Positions 49,683 through 58,880 of a DNA stretch of 64,000 nucleotides are shown piece after piece. Origin of the DNA: Pseudomonas prosekii (GTDB taxonomy: Bacteria > Pseudomonadota > Gammaproteobacteria > Pseudomonadales > Pseudomonadaceae). Where the stretch lies: contig NZ_LT629762.1 of assembly GCF_900105155.1 (NCBI RefSeq), positions 4,430,501 through 4,494,500 of the forward strand. Direction: 5' to 3'. The notes beneath the pieces are model-generated. The model was not told the origin of the DNA and did not search any database. It saw only the letters and a list, made by a program, of their open reading frames with translations. The position numbers were made by a program, and so were the translations under genes. Each line of letters opens with the position of its first letter. The first letter of the stretch is position 1.

Positions 49683-49712
49683 GCGGATGGCCAAGGCTAT
49701 CCGCTTTTTTTT
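49683..49712 (+). terminator. Rho-independent terminator after oprB
   Basis: GCGGATGGCC-AA-GGCTATCCGC hairpin with one mismatched pair followed by eight T. Confidence 0.92.
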
Positions 49713-49789
49713 GCGCGGGACCAATGACAACCCTGTGGCCAAAGGGCTTGTCGTGCAGGGCCTGTTGTGAAGAGCGGCTTGCTGTGGAA

Positions 49790-49839
49790 AGCAACCAGTT
49801 GTGGAGAGCGACCAGTTGTGGAGAGCGATCCAGTTGTGG
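49790..49839. repeat. Three tandem 17-bp units
   Basis: AGC(A/G)ACCAGTTGTGGAG occurs at 49790, 49807 and (with an inserted T) 49824. It runs directly into the second-class REP that follows. Confidence 0.8.
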
Positions 49840-49952
49840 CGAGGGGGCTTGCCCCCGTTCGGCTGCGCAGCAGTCGTTTTTTTTCCAGCACATCGCAACG
49901 ACAGTTCAGGGAGCGCTTCGCACTCCGACGGGGGCAAGCCCCCTCGCCACAG
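49835..49952. repeat. Second-class REP pair (GGGGGCTTGCCCCC core)
   Basis: TTGTGGCGAGGGGGCTTGCC and its inverted copy enclose GCTTCGCACTCC. It fills most of the gap before the aldose-epimerase gene. Confidence 0.88.
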
Positions 49953-49990
49953 TGTGTTCGCTACACCAATGTATTTCAGGATCGCGGCAC

Positions 49991-50845
49991 ATGCATGAGC
50001 ATCCGTTACAACGCTTCTTCAAATCCTTGCGCGAACGCCCGGTGTTTGCGTGGGAGCGCTATCAGATGCGCGATGTGCTGGTGATCGATCATCCGCTGTG
50101 CCAAGCGGTGTTCAGTCGCCAGGGCGCACAGTTGCTGCACTTTCAGCCAACCGGGCAAAAGCCCTGGTTGTGGTGCGCGGCGAAGTGGCCGCACGTCGGC
50201 GCGATTCGTGGCGGTGTGCCGGTGTGCTGGCCGTGGTTTGGCCGCCACCCGAGCGAAAACGCCTGGCCGTCGCATGGCTGGGCGCGGTTGCTTGACTGGA
50301 AGTTGCTCGATAGCCGCCACGACGAAGAAGGCGTGCATTTGCATTGGCAATTGCAGCTGTGTGACTGGACCGTTGACCTGCACGCGCACCTTGGCGAACG
50401 CATGGATTTGCGCCTGAGCACCGAGCATCAGGACAGCTTGCCGTGCCAGTTGAGTCAGGCTTTGCACGCTTACTGGCGTATTGGCGACGTTGGCGAGGTA
50501 GCGCTGTCTGGGCTCGACGGCGCGCAAGGTTATGACCAGTTAAGCCGGCAGGCCTGTCTTCAGGAAGGTGAGTTGCGCGTGGATGGCGGCTGTCAGCGGG
50601 TGTTCCAGCATGACGGCGAATTACAGCTCAAGGACCACGCCTGGCAGCGCGAATTGTGCATCGACACCGGTGACGATGGCGACACGGTGGTCTGGCATCC
50701 GGGGTCGCGGCCATTACTCGGGGTGAGCTGGAATGAAGTGCTGGAATTTGTCTGCGTGGAAGCGGCGAGCGGCGGCACCGACAGCTTGAGCCTGGCGCCG
50801 GGGGAGAGGGCGCATTTGAGTTTGCAGGCGCGGGTTGGGGTTTGA
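49991..50845 (+). CDS. D-hexose-6-phosphate mutarotase (aldose 1-epimerase family)
   Basis: A YeaD-type galactose-mutarotase fold of 284 residues, expected to interconvert anomers of glucose-6-phosphate and speed its use by Zwf. GAQLLHFQPTGQKPWLW, GGVPVCWPWFG (phosphate and sugar contacts) and SHGWARLLDW are family segments. The start at 49991 (MHEHPLQRFF) is chosen; the frame is open another 89 residues upstream through repeats, which is not coding. Confidence 0.9.
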   Translation: MHEHPLQRFFKSLRERPVFAWERYQMRDVLVIDHPLCQAVFSRQGAQLLHFQPTGQKPWLWCAAKWPHVGAIRGGVPVCWPWFGRHPSENAWPSHGWARLLDWKLLDSRHDEEGVHLHWQLQLCDWTVDLHAHLGERMDLRLSTEHQDSLPCQLSQALHAYWRIGDVGEVALSGLDGAQGYDQLSRQACLQEGELRVDGGCQRVFQHDGELQLKDHAWQRELCIDTGDDGDTVVWHPGSRPLLGVSWNEVLEFVCVEAASGGTDSLSLAPGERAHLSLQARVGV

Positions 50846-50874
50846 GCAACGTGGTGCGGTGCTGCTGCTGACGT

Positions 50875-50946
50875 CATCGCGAGCAAGCTCGCTCCCACAT
50901 TTGCAATGCATTCCCCTGTGGGAGCGAGCTTGCTCGCGATGAGGCC
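50875..50946. repeat. REP pair in reverse order
   Basis: CATCGCGAGCAAGCTCGCTC comes first and TGTGGGAGCGAGCTTGCTCG second, the opposite order to the other REPINs here. It lies between the ends of two convergent genes. Confidence 0.88.
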
Positions 50947-50973
50947 GGAACAGGCGCTGAAGATCCCTCCGGG

Positions 50974-51843
50974 TTAGTTAAACTCATCCCCCACCGGATA
51001 GCGGCTCGCATTCAGACTCTCTTTGATCTTGCGCAAATGCGGCTGGAAATCCACGCCACGGCGCAGGGTCATGCCGGTCGCCAACACGTCCAGCACCGTC
51101 AATTGAATAATCCGCGAGGTCATCGGCATATAAATGTCGGTGTCTTCCGGCAGCGGAATGTTCAGGCTCAGCGTGCTGGCCTTGGCCAGTGGCGAACCTT
51201 CAGCCGTCAGGCCCAGCACCGAAGCGCCGTTCTCCCGGGCAATCCGCGCCACTTCCACCAATTCACGGGTACGCCCGGTGTAGGAAATGATCACGAACAG
51301 CTCGCCAGTGTGCGCCACCGACGCAATCATCCGTTGCATCAACACATCGGCATGCGCGGTCACGGCCAGGTTAAAACGGAAGAATTTATGCTGCGCATCC
51401 AGCGCCACCGGGGCCGAGGCGCCGAGGCCGAAGAAGTGAATTTGCCGGGCCTGAATCAACAGGTCGACGGCGCGGCTGATCAGGTTCGGGTCGAGCGCCT
51501 GGCAGGCACTGTCCAGCGAGGCAATTGCGCTGCCGAAAATCTTCTGCGTGTAAGCCTCAGGATTGTCATCCGCCTCGACCGCACGGCTGACATACGCCGC
51601 GCCACTGGCCAGGCTCTGGGCCAATTGCAGTTTGAGTTCCGGGTAACCACTGACGCCGAACGAGCGGCAGAAACGGTTGACGGTCGGCTCGCTGACCTTG
51701 GAGGCCTGGGCGAGGGCGGCGATGCTGAACCGCGTGGCCTGCTGCGGATTGAGCAGGATCACTTCGGCGACTTTGCGCTCGGCCTTGTTCAGGTCTTCAA
51801 GGCGATTCTGGATTTGTTCCAGCAGATTTCGCACGCGGTCCAT
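50974..51843 (-). CDS. hexR: HexR, RpiR-family repressor of glucose metabolism
   Basis: A repressor of zwf-pgl-eda, edd-glk and gap released by KDPG. The 289 residues have an N-terminal RpiR helix-turn-helix (about 1-75, [21 protein letters not shown]) and a SIS sugar-binding domain (about 125-255, [20 protein letters not shown] in part and [16 protein letters not shown]). The start at 51843 ([10 protein letters not shown]) follows AAGGA; the upstream extension to 51915 is unlike the family. It is divergent from zwf. Confidence 0.95.
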   Translation of the reverse strand: MDRVRNLLEQIQNRLEDLNKAERKVAEVILLNPQQATRFSIAALAQASKVSEPTVNRFCRSFGVSGYPELKLQLAQSLASGAAYVSRAVEADDNPEAYTQKIFGSAIASLDSACQALDPNLISRAVDLLIQARQIHFFGLGASAPVALDAQHKFFRFNLAVTAHADVLMQRMIASVAHTGELFVIISYTGRTRELVEVARIARENGASVLGLTAEGSPLAKASTLSLNIPLPEDTDIYMPMTSRIIQLTVLDVLATGMTLRRGVDFQPHLRKIKESLNASRYPVGDEFN

Positions 51844-51978
51844 AGATGTTCCTTGAGTCAGCAGCGCAAAGATGCGCTCTGCTATGCAAAAAGGGCCTTT
51901 GATGCGGCCCGTCACGGTGGCCTATCCTACTGATGGCTCCGACCGACCACCACTCGGAATCTGTATTTTGCGAAAATG

Positions 51979-51993
51979 TTGTGGTTATTACTA
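51979..51993. promoter_or_regulatory. HexR-type operator between hexR and zwf
   Basis: TTGT-GGTTATT-ACTA matches TTGT-N7-ACAA with one mismatch and is part of the palindrome TGTGG-TTATTA-CTACA. It would let HexR control zwf and its own gene. Confidence 0.68.
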
Positions 51994-52060
51994 CATTTTC
52001 CCTTGAGTGATGCCTTGAAAAAAGGTATTTGTAGCTTAACTTGATAAAAGAACAAACATC

Positions 52061-53530
52061 ATGCCTTCGATTACGGTAGAACCGTGCACCTTTGCCTTGT
52101 TCGGCGCCCTCGGCGATCTGGCCTTGCGCAAGCTGTTTCCTGCCCTTTATCAATTGGACGGTGCCGGCCTGCTGCACGAGGACTCGCGAATCATCGCGCT
52201 GGCCCGTGAGCCCGGCAGCGAACAGCAGCACCTCGCGTTCATTACCTCCGAGCTGCGCCGCTACGTTGATGCCAAAGAGCTGGACGAAGCGGTTCTCGAG
52301 CGTTTCCTCGCACGCCTGACCTACCTGCACGTCGACTTCCTGCGCTCCGAAGACTACGTCGCCCTGGCCGAACAGGCGGGTACTGCTCAACGCGTGATCG
52401 CCTATTTCGCGACACCGGCGGCCGTTTACGGCGCGATTTGCGAGAACCTGTCAAAGGTTGGCCTCAGCGAAAACACCCGCGTCGTCCTCGAAAAACCGAT
52501 CGGTTCGGACCTGGAATCGTCGCGCAAGGTCAACGATGCTGTGGCGCAGTATTTCCCGGAAAACCGCACCTACCGCATTGACCACTACTTGGGCAAAGAA
52601 ACCGTCCAGAACCTGATTGCGCTGCGTTTCGCCAACAGCCTGTTCGAAACCCAGTGGAACCAGAACTACATCTCCCACGTGGAAATCACCGTGGCGGAGA
52701 AGGTCGGGATCGAAGGTCGCTGGGGTTATTTCGACAAGGCCGGCCAGCTGCGCGACATGATCCAGAATCACCTGCTGCAACTGCTCTGCCTGATCGCCAT
52801 GGACCCGCCGGCCGACCTGTCCGCCGACAGCATCCGTGACGAGAAAGTCAAAGTGCTCAAGGCCCTCGCGCCGATCAGCCCCGAAGGCCTGACCACGCAA
52901 GTGGTGCGCGGCCAATACATCGCCGGTTACAGCGAAGGCAAACCGGTGCCGGGCTATCTCGAAGAACCGAATTCCAACACCCAGAGCGACACCGAAACCT
53001 TCGTTGCCCTGCGTGCCGACATTCGCAACTGGCGTTGGGCCGGCGTGCCGTTTTACCTGCGTACCGGCAAGCGCATGCCGCAAAAGCTGTCGCAGATCGT
53101 CATCCATTTCAAGGAACCGTCGCACTACATCTTCGCCCCGGAGCAGCGCCTGCAGATCAGCAACAAGCTGGTGATCCGCCTGCAGCCGGACGAAGGCATT
53201 TCCTTGCGTGTGATGACCAAAGAGCAAGGCCTGGACAAGGGCATGCAGCTGCGCAGCGGTCCGTTGCAGCTGAATTTTTCCGACACCTATCGCAGCGCGC
53301 GGATTCCCGATGCCTACGAGCGATTGTTGCTGGAAGTGATGCGCGGCAATCAGAACCTGTTTGTCCGTAAAGATGAAATCGAAGCCGCGTGGAAGTGGTG
53401 TGACCAGTTGATCGCCGGGTGGAAAAAATCCGGTGATGCGCCCAAGCCGTACGCGGCCGGGTCCTGGGGACCGATGAGCTCCATTGCACTGATTACGCGG
53501 GATGGGAGGTCGTGGTATGGCGATATCTGA
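52061..53530 (+). CDS. zwf: Glucose-6-phosphate 1-dehydrogenase
   Basis: Oxidises glucose-6-phosphate to 6-phosphogluconolactone. The 489 residues have the nucleotide loop [17 protein letters not shown], the active site [14 protein letters not shown] and the [12 protein letters not shown] segment. It is first in zwf-pgl-eda; its end overlaps pgl by 14 bases. Confidence 0.97.
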   Translation: MPSITVEPCTFALFGALGDLALRKLFPALYQLDGAGLLHEDSRIIALAREPGSEQQHLAFITSELRRYVDAKELDEAVLERFLARLTYLHVDFLRSEDYVALAEQAGTAQRVIAYFATPAAVYGAICENLSKVGLSENTRVVLEKPIGSDLESSRKVNDAVAQYFPENRTYRIDHYLGKETVQNLIALRFANSLFETQWNQNYISHVEITVAEKVGIEGRWGYFDKAGQLRDMIQNHLLQLLCLIAMDPPADLSADSIRDEKVKVLKALAPISPEGLTTQVVRGQYIAGYSEGKPVPGYLEEPNSNTQSDTETFVALRADIRNWRWAGVPFYLRTGKRMPQKLSQIVIHFKEPSHYIFAPEQRLQISNKLVIRLQPDEGISLRVMTKEQGLDKGMQLRSGPLQLNFSDTYRSARIPDAYERLLLEVMRGNQNLFVRKDEIEAAWKWCDQLIAGWKKSGDAPKPYAAGSWGPMSSIALITRDGRSWYGDI

Positions 53531-54230
53531 ATTGAAACTGCCTCAGGGCGTCAACGCCCATGAGTTCAAGAGCCCGGTGCTGCTGGCCGAAGGCCTGGCG
53601 CTGAATGTTGCCAAGCAACTGAGCGACGCGATTGACGCGCGTGGCGCCGCGACCCTGGTGGTTTCTGGCGGTCGCAGCCCAGTGGCGTTTTTCCAGCACC
53701 TGGCCAAGCAGACGCTGGACTGGTCCAAAGTCGTTGTGACCCTGGCCGACGAACGCTGGGTGCCGGTGGAACACGCCGACAGCAACGCCGGTCTGCTCAA
53801 GCGTTATTTGCTGCAAGGCCCGGCGGCCAAGGCGCAGTTTTTGAGCTTGTACAGCGCCACTGCCACCGTCGAGCTGGCAGCCGAGCAAGCTGATCGCCTG
53901 CTCGCCGAATTGCCACCGATCGACGTGCTGATCCTCGGCATGGGCGATGACGGTCACACCGCGTCGCTGTTCCCCAACAGCCCGAATCTGCCCGAGGCAC
54001 TGGCAGCCGATGGCACGCGTCGCTGCTATCCGATGCTGGCGCCGACCGTTCCGCATCAACGCCTGACCATGAGTCGCGCGTTGCTGGCTTCGGCCAAGAC
54101 CACCGTTTTGTCGATTTCCGGTCAGTCGAAACTGACGACCTTGAGTGCCGCATTGGCCGGTGACGATGTCGCCGCCATGCCGATTCGCGCGTTTCTGCAA
54201 CCTACGTTAGAGATTTACTGGTGCCCATGA
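53517..54230 (+). CDS. pgl: 6-phosphogluconolactonase
   Basis: Hydrolyses the lactone made by Zwf. The 237 residues have [21 protein letters not shown] and [13 protein letters not shown], the signatures of the NagB/DevB-type lactonase. The ATG at 53517 ([10 protein letters not shown]) lies inside the zwf end; a further in-frame start at 53502 adds five residues. Confidence 0.95.
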   Translation: MAISELKLPQGVNAHEFKSPVLLAEGLALNVAKQLSDAIDARGAATLVVSGGRSPVAFFQHLAKQTLDWSKVVVTLADERWVPVEHADSNAGLLKRYLLQGPAAKAQFLSLYSATATVELAAEQADRLLAELPPIDVLILGMGDDGHTASLFPNSPNLPEALAADGTRRCYPMLAPTVPHQRLTMSRALLASAKTTVLSISGQSKLTTLSAALAGDDVAAMPIRAFLQPTLEIYWCP

Positions 54231-54247
54231 GCCAAGGATCAGCCGCT

Positions 54248-54913
54248 ATGAAAAACACTCCCCCGACCGTTTCCATGGCGGATAAAGTTGCCCTGATCGA
54301 CAGCCTCTGTGCCAAGGCGCGGATTTTGCCGGTGATTACCATCGCTCGCGAACAGGACGTACTGCCACTGGCCGACGCCCTGGCCGCCGGTGGCCTGACG
54401 GCGCTGGAAGTGACCCTGCGTTCGCAGTTCGGCCTCAAAGCCATCCAGATCCTGCGCGAGCAGCGTCCGGAACTGGTGACCGGCGCCGGCACGGTGCTCG
54501 ATCGCAGCATGCTTGCCGCTGCCGAAGCGGCCGGCTCGCAGTTCATCGTCACCCCGGGCATTACCCGCGACCTGCTTGAAGCCAGTGTCGACAGCGCGAT
54601 TCCGCTGTTGCCCGGCATCAGCAACGCTTCCGGAATCATGGAAGGTTATGGCTTGGGTTATCGCCGCTTCAAGCTGTTCCCGGCGGAAGTCAGCGGCGGC
54701 GTCGCGGCGATCAAAGCCTTGGGCGGCCCGTTCGGCGAGGTCAAATTCTGCCCGACTGGCGGCGTCAGCCCGGCCAATATCAAAAGCTACATGGCGTTGA
54801 AAAACGTCATGTGCGTGGGCGGTAGCTGGATGCTTGATCCGGAGTGGATCAAGAACGGCGACTGGGCGCGCATTCAGGAATGCACCGCCGAGGCTCTCGC
54901 GCTGCTGGACTGA
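54248..54913 (+). CDS. eda: KDPG aldolase
   Basis: Cleaves 2-keto-3-deoxy-6-phosphogluconate to pyruvate and glyceraldehyde-3-phosphate. The 221 residues form a TIM barrel with the Schiff-base lysine in RFKLFPAEV, the ITIAREQDVLPLADALAAGG start and FCPTGGVSPAN. The ATG at 54248 follows AAGGA at a 9-base distance. Starts at 54221 and 54227 (overlapping the pgl stop) are open alternatives that add up to nine residues. Confidence 0.96.
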   Translation: MKNTPPTVSMADKVALIDSLCAKARILPVITIAREQDVLPLADALAAGGLTALEVTLRSQFGLKAIQILREQRPELVTGAGTVLDRSMLAAAEAAGSQFIVTPGITRDLLEASVDSAIPLLPGISNASGIMEGYGLGYRRFKLFPAEVSGGVAAIKALGGPFGEVKFCPTGGVSPANIKSYMALKNVMCVGGSWMLDPEWIKNGDWARIQECTAEALALLD

Positions 54914-54957
54914 TTTGATTGTTACCAGACACTTCGTTGTGTGTTCTACGGCTTTAG

Positions 54958-54990
54958 CGGTGCACTTGGTCGGTGCACCGTTTTTTTTTT
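54958..54990 (+). terminator. Terminator after eda
   Basis: CGGTGCAC (54958-54965) pairs with GTGCACCG (54973-54980), followed by ten T. Confidence 0.93.
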
Positions 54991-55013
54991 GCGCAAAAAG
55001 TCATCGAGTCCTT

Positions 55014-55103
55014 TGGGAGCGAGGCTTGCCCGCGAAAGCGCCGGCACATTCAACACATTGGTTGGATCTGAAACCGCTTTCGCGGGCAAGCCTCGATCCC
55101 ACA
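55014..55103. repeat. REPIN between eda and the dioxygenase gene
   Basis: TGGGAGCGAGGCTTGCCCGC with AAAGCG and the inverted GCGGGCAAGCCTCGATCCCA; interior contains ATTCAACACATTG. Confidence 0.88.
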
Positions 55104-55201
55104 CAAGCAACGCAATCAGATACACGCCTCGATACATAGATACCGCATGCCCACGCGGTTCTCTCTCTATCCTTCAAAAATCTTAAGGAAGAGAGAACGT
55201 C

Positions 55202-55924
55202 ATGGACTACACCACTGCTGCCCCTCGCGACACGGTTTTGCTGCTCTCGCCTGAGCACATCGCCGGCCCGTATTTCCGCAACCCCAAACTGATCCGCAGA
55301 AACATCAGCGAAAGCCAGGATGGCGTTCCGCTGGTGTTGCGCCTGTCGATTGTCGACGCCATGACCGGCGAGCCCGTAAGCGGCGCGCTGGTGGATATCT
55401 GGCACTGCAACGCGCGTGGCGCCTATTCGGGCTGGAGCAAGGTTGATCCGGATCAGGAAGTCGAAGCCGACCACATCGGCGCCGTCCCGCGCACCGATGA
55501 CGACACCTACCTGCGCGGCGGGCAATTCAGCGATAACAAAGGCGTCGTGCGCTTCACTACGATTTATCCAGGCTTTTATGCCGGCCGCGCGCTGCACATT
55601 CACGTCGCGGTGCGCATCACTGGTGGCAACAACTACCTCGAAGAGCGCCACGTCGCGTGGGTCGGCCAACTGTATTTTCCCGAAGTGGCTTCCCGCTCAG
55701 TGCTCAATGGCAAAGCCTACAGAGGCCGCAGCCTGCTGCCGCTGGACAACCATCAGGATCAATATCATCAACAAATGAACGGCAGCGCCTCGACCCTGAC
55801 GGTCAACAGCATTGCGCGGGAAAGCCATGAAGACGGATTTTTCGGGCACATGACCATCGGCATCGACACCTTTGCGGTGTCGACTCAGATCAAACCCGAG
55901 GATTTCGATAAATACACGGTGTAG
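55202..55924 (+). CDS. Intradiol ring-cleavage dioxygenase family protein
   Basis: An iron(III) dioxygenase fold of 240 residues. The four ligands expected for the family are visible: Tyr75 (GAYSGW), Tyr122 (IYPGFY), His132 and His134 (ALHIHV). DIWHCNARG is the usual preceding loop. No signal peptide is seen. It has its own ribosome binding site (AAGGAAG) and lies alone, converging on an aminotransferase, so the aromatic substrate cannot be named; catechol or protocatechuate types usually sit in larger clusters. Confidence 0.87.
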   Translation: MDYTTAAPRDTVLLLSPEHIAGPYFRNPKLIRRNISESQDGVPLVLRLSIVDAMTGEPVSGALVDIWHCNARGAYSGWSKVDPDQEVEADHIGAVPRTDDDTYLRGGQFSDNKGVVRFTTIYPGFYAGRALHIHVAVRITGGNNYLEERHVAWVGQLYFPEVASRSVLNGKAYRGRSLLPLDNHQDQYHQQMNGSASTLTVNSIARESHEDGFFGHMTIGIDTFAVSTQIKPEDFDKYTV

Positions 55925-55948
55925 CTGCGTGCACGCGACTTGATGCGA

Positions 55949-57130
55949 TCAGCTCAGCTCGGTCAGCGCTTTGATCAGCAGATCGATCTCGGCAGCAGTG
56001 GTGGTCAGCCCCGGCGTGATGCGAATACACGGCCCGCTCGACGCACCGCTGCGCACCACGGTGAACAAGTTGTACTCACTGAGCAGCCGTTCGGCCATGA
56101 ATTGCTCGTCCGCGTGATTGGTAAAGCGCATCGAGGTGATGCCGCAATACAACCGCGGATCGTCCGGGGTCATCACTTCGATGCCGGGCAGTTCACGCAC
56201 GGCGCTGACCCAGCGATTACGCAGATAGTTGAGGCGTGCACCTTTGGCTGCCGAGCCGCCCATCGCCTGATGTTCTTCGAGCACCAGTGGCAAGGTCATC
56301 AGCGCCGGAATGTTCGGCGTGCTGTACGGCGTGCGGCCGCGAATGTCGTTGAGCGGGAAGTGCATCTCGCCCATGTCCGGGTCGATGTCGGCCAGGCGCT
56401 GCGGGGCGATATAAATGAAGCCAAGGGTCAGCGGCGCGCCGATCCACTTGTGCAGGTTGTAACCGGCGAAAGCGATGCCCAGCGATTCCAGATCGAACTC
56501 GAGCTGGCCGAGCGCATGCGCGCCGTCGAGAATCACGTCGACGCCATGTTCCTTCGCCTGCGCAGCAATCGCCTGCACTGGCATCACCAACCCGGTGCGG
56601 TGGGTGACGTGGGTCAGGGCCATCAGTTTCAGGCGCGGGTAACGCACGAAGGCCTCGCGGTAGCTGGCCAGCAGACTGTCGAAGGTCGCCGGGTGCTGGT
56701 GATCAATCTCGATCACCTCGACGCCACGATGACCGGCCAGCCAGCGCATCGCGCCTTTCACCGTGTCGTATTCCAGATCGCAGATCAGCACCTGATCGCC
56801 CGGCTGCAAGCGGTTGTAGTTGCGGATCAGCGCCTGCAAGCCGTCCGAGGCGTTGCGGGTGAGGGCGATCGAGTGCGCGCGCACGCCCAGCATCTCGGCA
56901 AGCTGCGCGCGGATGTCGAGGCTGTCCTGCGGCTCGAAACGCTGGCGCACCTGTACCGAATTGCTGCGATTGATCAGCTCGATATTGCGCTGGTATTCCT
57001 CGACCACCGTGCGCGACATGCGTCCGAAATAGCCGTTCTCCAGATTGATCGGGCCAGGCTGGACGGCGTAACGGTCGGCGAAAGTCAGCCAGAAGTCTTC
57101 ATCGCGGGCACGGCGGGTGTTATCGGGCAT
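55949..57130 (-). CDS. Class V PLP-dependent aminotransferase (isopenicillin-N-epimerase-like)
   Basis: A fold-type I PLP enzyme of 393 residues. The PLP-binding Asp202 (LDGAHALGQ) and Schiff-base Lys228 (GYNLHKWIG) are visible, along with TRNASDGLQALI and GLTTTAAEIDLLI. The family includes cysteine desulfurases and epimerase-like enzymes; a dedicated desulfurase cysteine loop is not evident. The substrate is unknown. Its 3' end faces the dioxygenase with a 24-bp gap. An upstream DUF3820 gene is on the other side of its end region on the same strand. Confidence 0.87.
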   Translation of the reverse strand: MPDNTRRARDEDFWLTFADRYAVQPGPINLENGYFGRMSRTVVEEYQRNIELINRSNSVQVRQRFEPQDSLDIRAQLAEMLGVRAHSIALTRNASDGLQALIRNYNRLQPGDQVLICDLEYDTVKGAMRWLAGHRGVEVIEIDHQHPATFDSLLASYREAFVRYPRLKLMALTHVTHRTGLVMPVQAIAAQAKEHGVDVILDGAHALGQLEFDLESLGIAFAGYNLHKWIGAPLTLGFIYIAPQRLADIDPDMGEMHFPLNDIRGRTPYSTPNIPALMTLPLVLEEHQAMGGSAAKGARLNYLRNRWVSAVRELPGIEVMTPDDPRLYCGITSMRFTNHADEQFMAERLLSEYNLFTVVRSGASSGPCIRITPGLTTTAAEIDLLIKALTELS

Positions 57131-57146
57131 GGGCTACTCAGTCGAT

Positions 57147-57383
57147 TCAGTGGCGAGGTGCGGGTTTGCCATGTTTGGCGCGCAGCGGGTCGAGCAACTC
57201 GGACAAACCGTTGTGATCGATTTCCTGCATCAGCGCAAGCAAACCGCCGAGCTCGCCGTGCGGAAAACCTTCGCGGGCGAACCAGTTGAGGTATTGGCCG
57301 GGCAGGTCGGCAATGATCCGGCCCTTGTATTTGCCGAAGGGCATTTCGCGGGTAATCAGCAATTCGAGCTTTTCAGGATTCAT
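57147..57383 (-). CDS. Small DUF3820 protein
   Basis: A 78-residue soluble protein with the DUF3820 pattern MPFGKYKGRIIADLPGQYLNWFAREGFP. Pfam labels relatives as putative quorum-sensing-regulated virulence factors; real function is not established. It ends 16 bp before the aminotransferase start, so the two may be one transcript. Confidence 0.83.
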   Translation of the reverse strand: MNPEKLELLITREMPFGKYKGRIIADLPGQYLNWFAREGFPHGELGGLLALMQEIDHNGLSELLDPLRAKHGKPAPRH

Positions 57384-57586
57384 TCATCAGTCGTCTGGAT
57401 TCAAACAGTCTGGAAAATACAGGCATTCTGCATGCAGGCCAAATGACAGATCATGCAAATAACACTGATACAGATTTTGGTGGAAAAACTAAGTCATTGA
57501 AATATAACGATTAAATATTCAATCCAAAGCTGGCATGCAGGCTGCAATAGCTATTGCATCTCTCATCAAACCGCGAGGAATTGAAA

Positions 57587-58054
57587 ATGACCGACGTGAA
57601 TAAAGAAGCCATTTCTGTACTCAACGACCTGATCGAAACCAGCAAAGACGGTCAGGAAGGGTTCAAGACTTGCGCTGAAGATATCAAGCATCCAGAACTG
57701 AAATCTCTGTTTGTTACCCGTTCCGCTGATTGCGCTGCCGCTGCTGCAGAACTGCAAGCTGCTGTACGCTCGATGGGCGGCGACCCGGAAACTTCGACCA
57801 GCGTCAGCGGTGACCTGCACCGTCGCTGGGTAGACGTGAAAGCAATGTTCACCGGCAAAGATGAAGAAGCCGTACTGAACGAAGCTGAACGCGGTGAAGA
57901 CCACGCGCTGAAGGCTTACAAAGAAGCGCTGGAAAAAATCAACAAGCACAATCTGGTAGGCATTCGTGACCTGGTTGAGCGTCAGTACCACGGCGTACAA
58001 CGTAACCACGACCAGGTAAAAGCCCTGCGTAATCAGGCTCGTGCTCGCTCGTAA
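57587..58054 (+). CDS. PA2169-like four-helix-bundle protein (DUF2383)
   Basis: A 155-residue, mostly helical cytoplasmic protein with the pattern of PA2169/DUF2383 family proteins (VLNDLIETSKDGQEGFKTCAED, CAAAAAELQAAVRSMGGDPE and ERQYHGVQRNHDQVKALRN in part). Glu and His residues are spaced as in ferritin-like bundles, but metal binding is unproven. GAGGAA precedes the ATG at 57587. The 200-bp upstream region is AT-rich with the palindrome GCAATAGCTATTGC (57544-57557). A clean terminator follows. Confidence 0.85.
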   Translation: MTDVNKEAISVLNDLIETSKDGQEGFKTCAEDIKHPELKSLFVTRSADCAAAAAELQAAVRSMGGDPETSTSVSGDLHRRWVDVKAMFTGKDEEAVLNEAERGEDHALKAYKEALEKINKHNLVGIRDLVERQYHGVQRNHDQVKALRNQARARS

Positions 58055-58075
58055 TTGCTTGTCGCTGTAACAAAA

Positions 58076-58101
58076 AACGCCAGTTTGACTGGCGTTTTTT
58101 T
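58076..58101 (+). terminator. Terminator after the DUF2383 gene
   Basis: AACGCCAGT-TTG-ACTGGCGTT hairpin followed by T. Confidence 0.93.
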
Positions 58102-58126
58102 ATGCCCGCGATAAAAGCGGCGCGTA

Positions 58127-58270
58127 CCTGTGGCGAGGGGGCTTGCCCCCGTTCGGCTGCGTAGCAGTCGCAAAACCGGTATTCGCGGTTAATCAGACCA
58201 AACGAGTTGCCGGTTTTTTGGGGCGGGGGGCGCTTCGCACCCCAACGGGGGCAAGCCCCCTCGCCACACA
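58127..58270. repeat. Second-class REP pair (GGGGGCTTGCCCCC core)
   Basis: CTGTGGCGAGGGGGCTTGCC and its inverted copy enclose GGGGCGCTTCGCACCCC, itself a near palindrome. No gene in 58055-58332. Confidence 0.88.
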
Positions 58271-58332
58271 AGCCCCCTCGTCACACAAGCTACCGCGCCA
58301 CACAGTCCGATCATCACAAATGCAGGGCTTGA

Positions 58333-58803
58333 TCAGCCGATGCTGATCGCCGGCAACACTGGCAATGTCACGGTCTGCTGCTTGCGTGGCGCCAGGATCT
58401 CCGCTTCGCCGTCCACTACCAACTCATCGCGCTGGTTGAATACTCGTGTGGCAATGCGCACGCGAAACTTTGGCAGTTTCTCGAGAATCTCCAGCCGCAC
58501 GGTCAGGGTGTCGCCGATTTTCACTGGTTTCTGAAAGCTCATCTGCTGACCGATATAAATAGTCCCCGGCCCAGGCAACTCACACGCCACCGCTGCGCTG
58601 ATCAACGCGCCGCTGAACATGCCGTGGGCGATGCGTTCCTTGAACATGGTGCCGGCGGCGAATTCGGCGTCCAGGTGCACCGGGTTGTGATCACCGGACA
58701 TCGCGGCGAACAACTGAATGTCGCGCTCTTCGACGGTTTTGCTGTAGCTGGCGGTCTGGCCGACTTCAAGGGCTTCGTAAGGGGTGTTGGTAACCTGGGT
58801 CAT
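58333..58803 (-). CDS. phaJ: MaoC-like (R)-specific enoyl-CoA hydratase, PhaJ type
   Basis: Hydrates trans-2-enoyl-CoA to (R)-3-hydroxyacyl-CoA, linking beta-oxidation to polyhydroxyalkanoate synthesis. The 156 residues form a hot-dog fold with the hydratase motif SGDHNPVHLDAEFA (catalytic Asp and His) and AHGMFSGALISAA. The start at 58803 follows AGGAA; a TTG at 58812 is the longer alternative. The neighbourhood (hydrolase, two fadD) equals that of P. aeruginosa phaJ1 as I recall it, but which PhaJ number applies is uncertain. Confidence 0.88.
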   Translation of the reverse strand: MTQVTNTPYEALEVGQTASYSKTVEERDIQLFAAMSGDHNPVHLDAEFAAGTMFKERIAHGMFSGALISAAVACELPGPGTIYIGQQMSFQKPVKIGDTLTVRLEILEKLPKFRVRIATRVFNQRDELVVDGEAEILAPRKQQTVTLPVLPAISIG

Positions 58804-58880
58804 TTGTCTCAATTCCTGTGACGAATTTAAAAATCCACAAAAACAACGATTGGAAAATCGGTTGTGAAAACCTCTGAAAA

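Noticed and set aside
49724..49990. 89-residue N-terminal extension of the aldose epimerase
   Set aside because: It is translated repeat DNA (17-bp units and a REP) and unlike the family; the ATG at 49991 gives the normal length.
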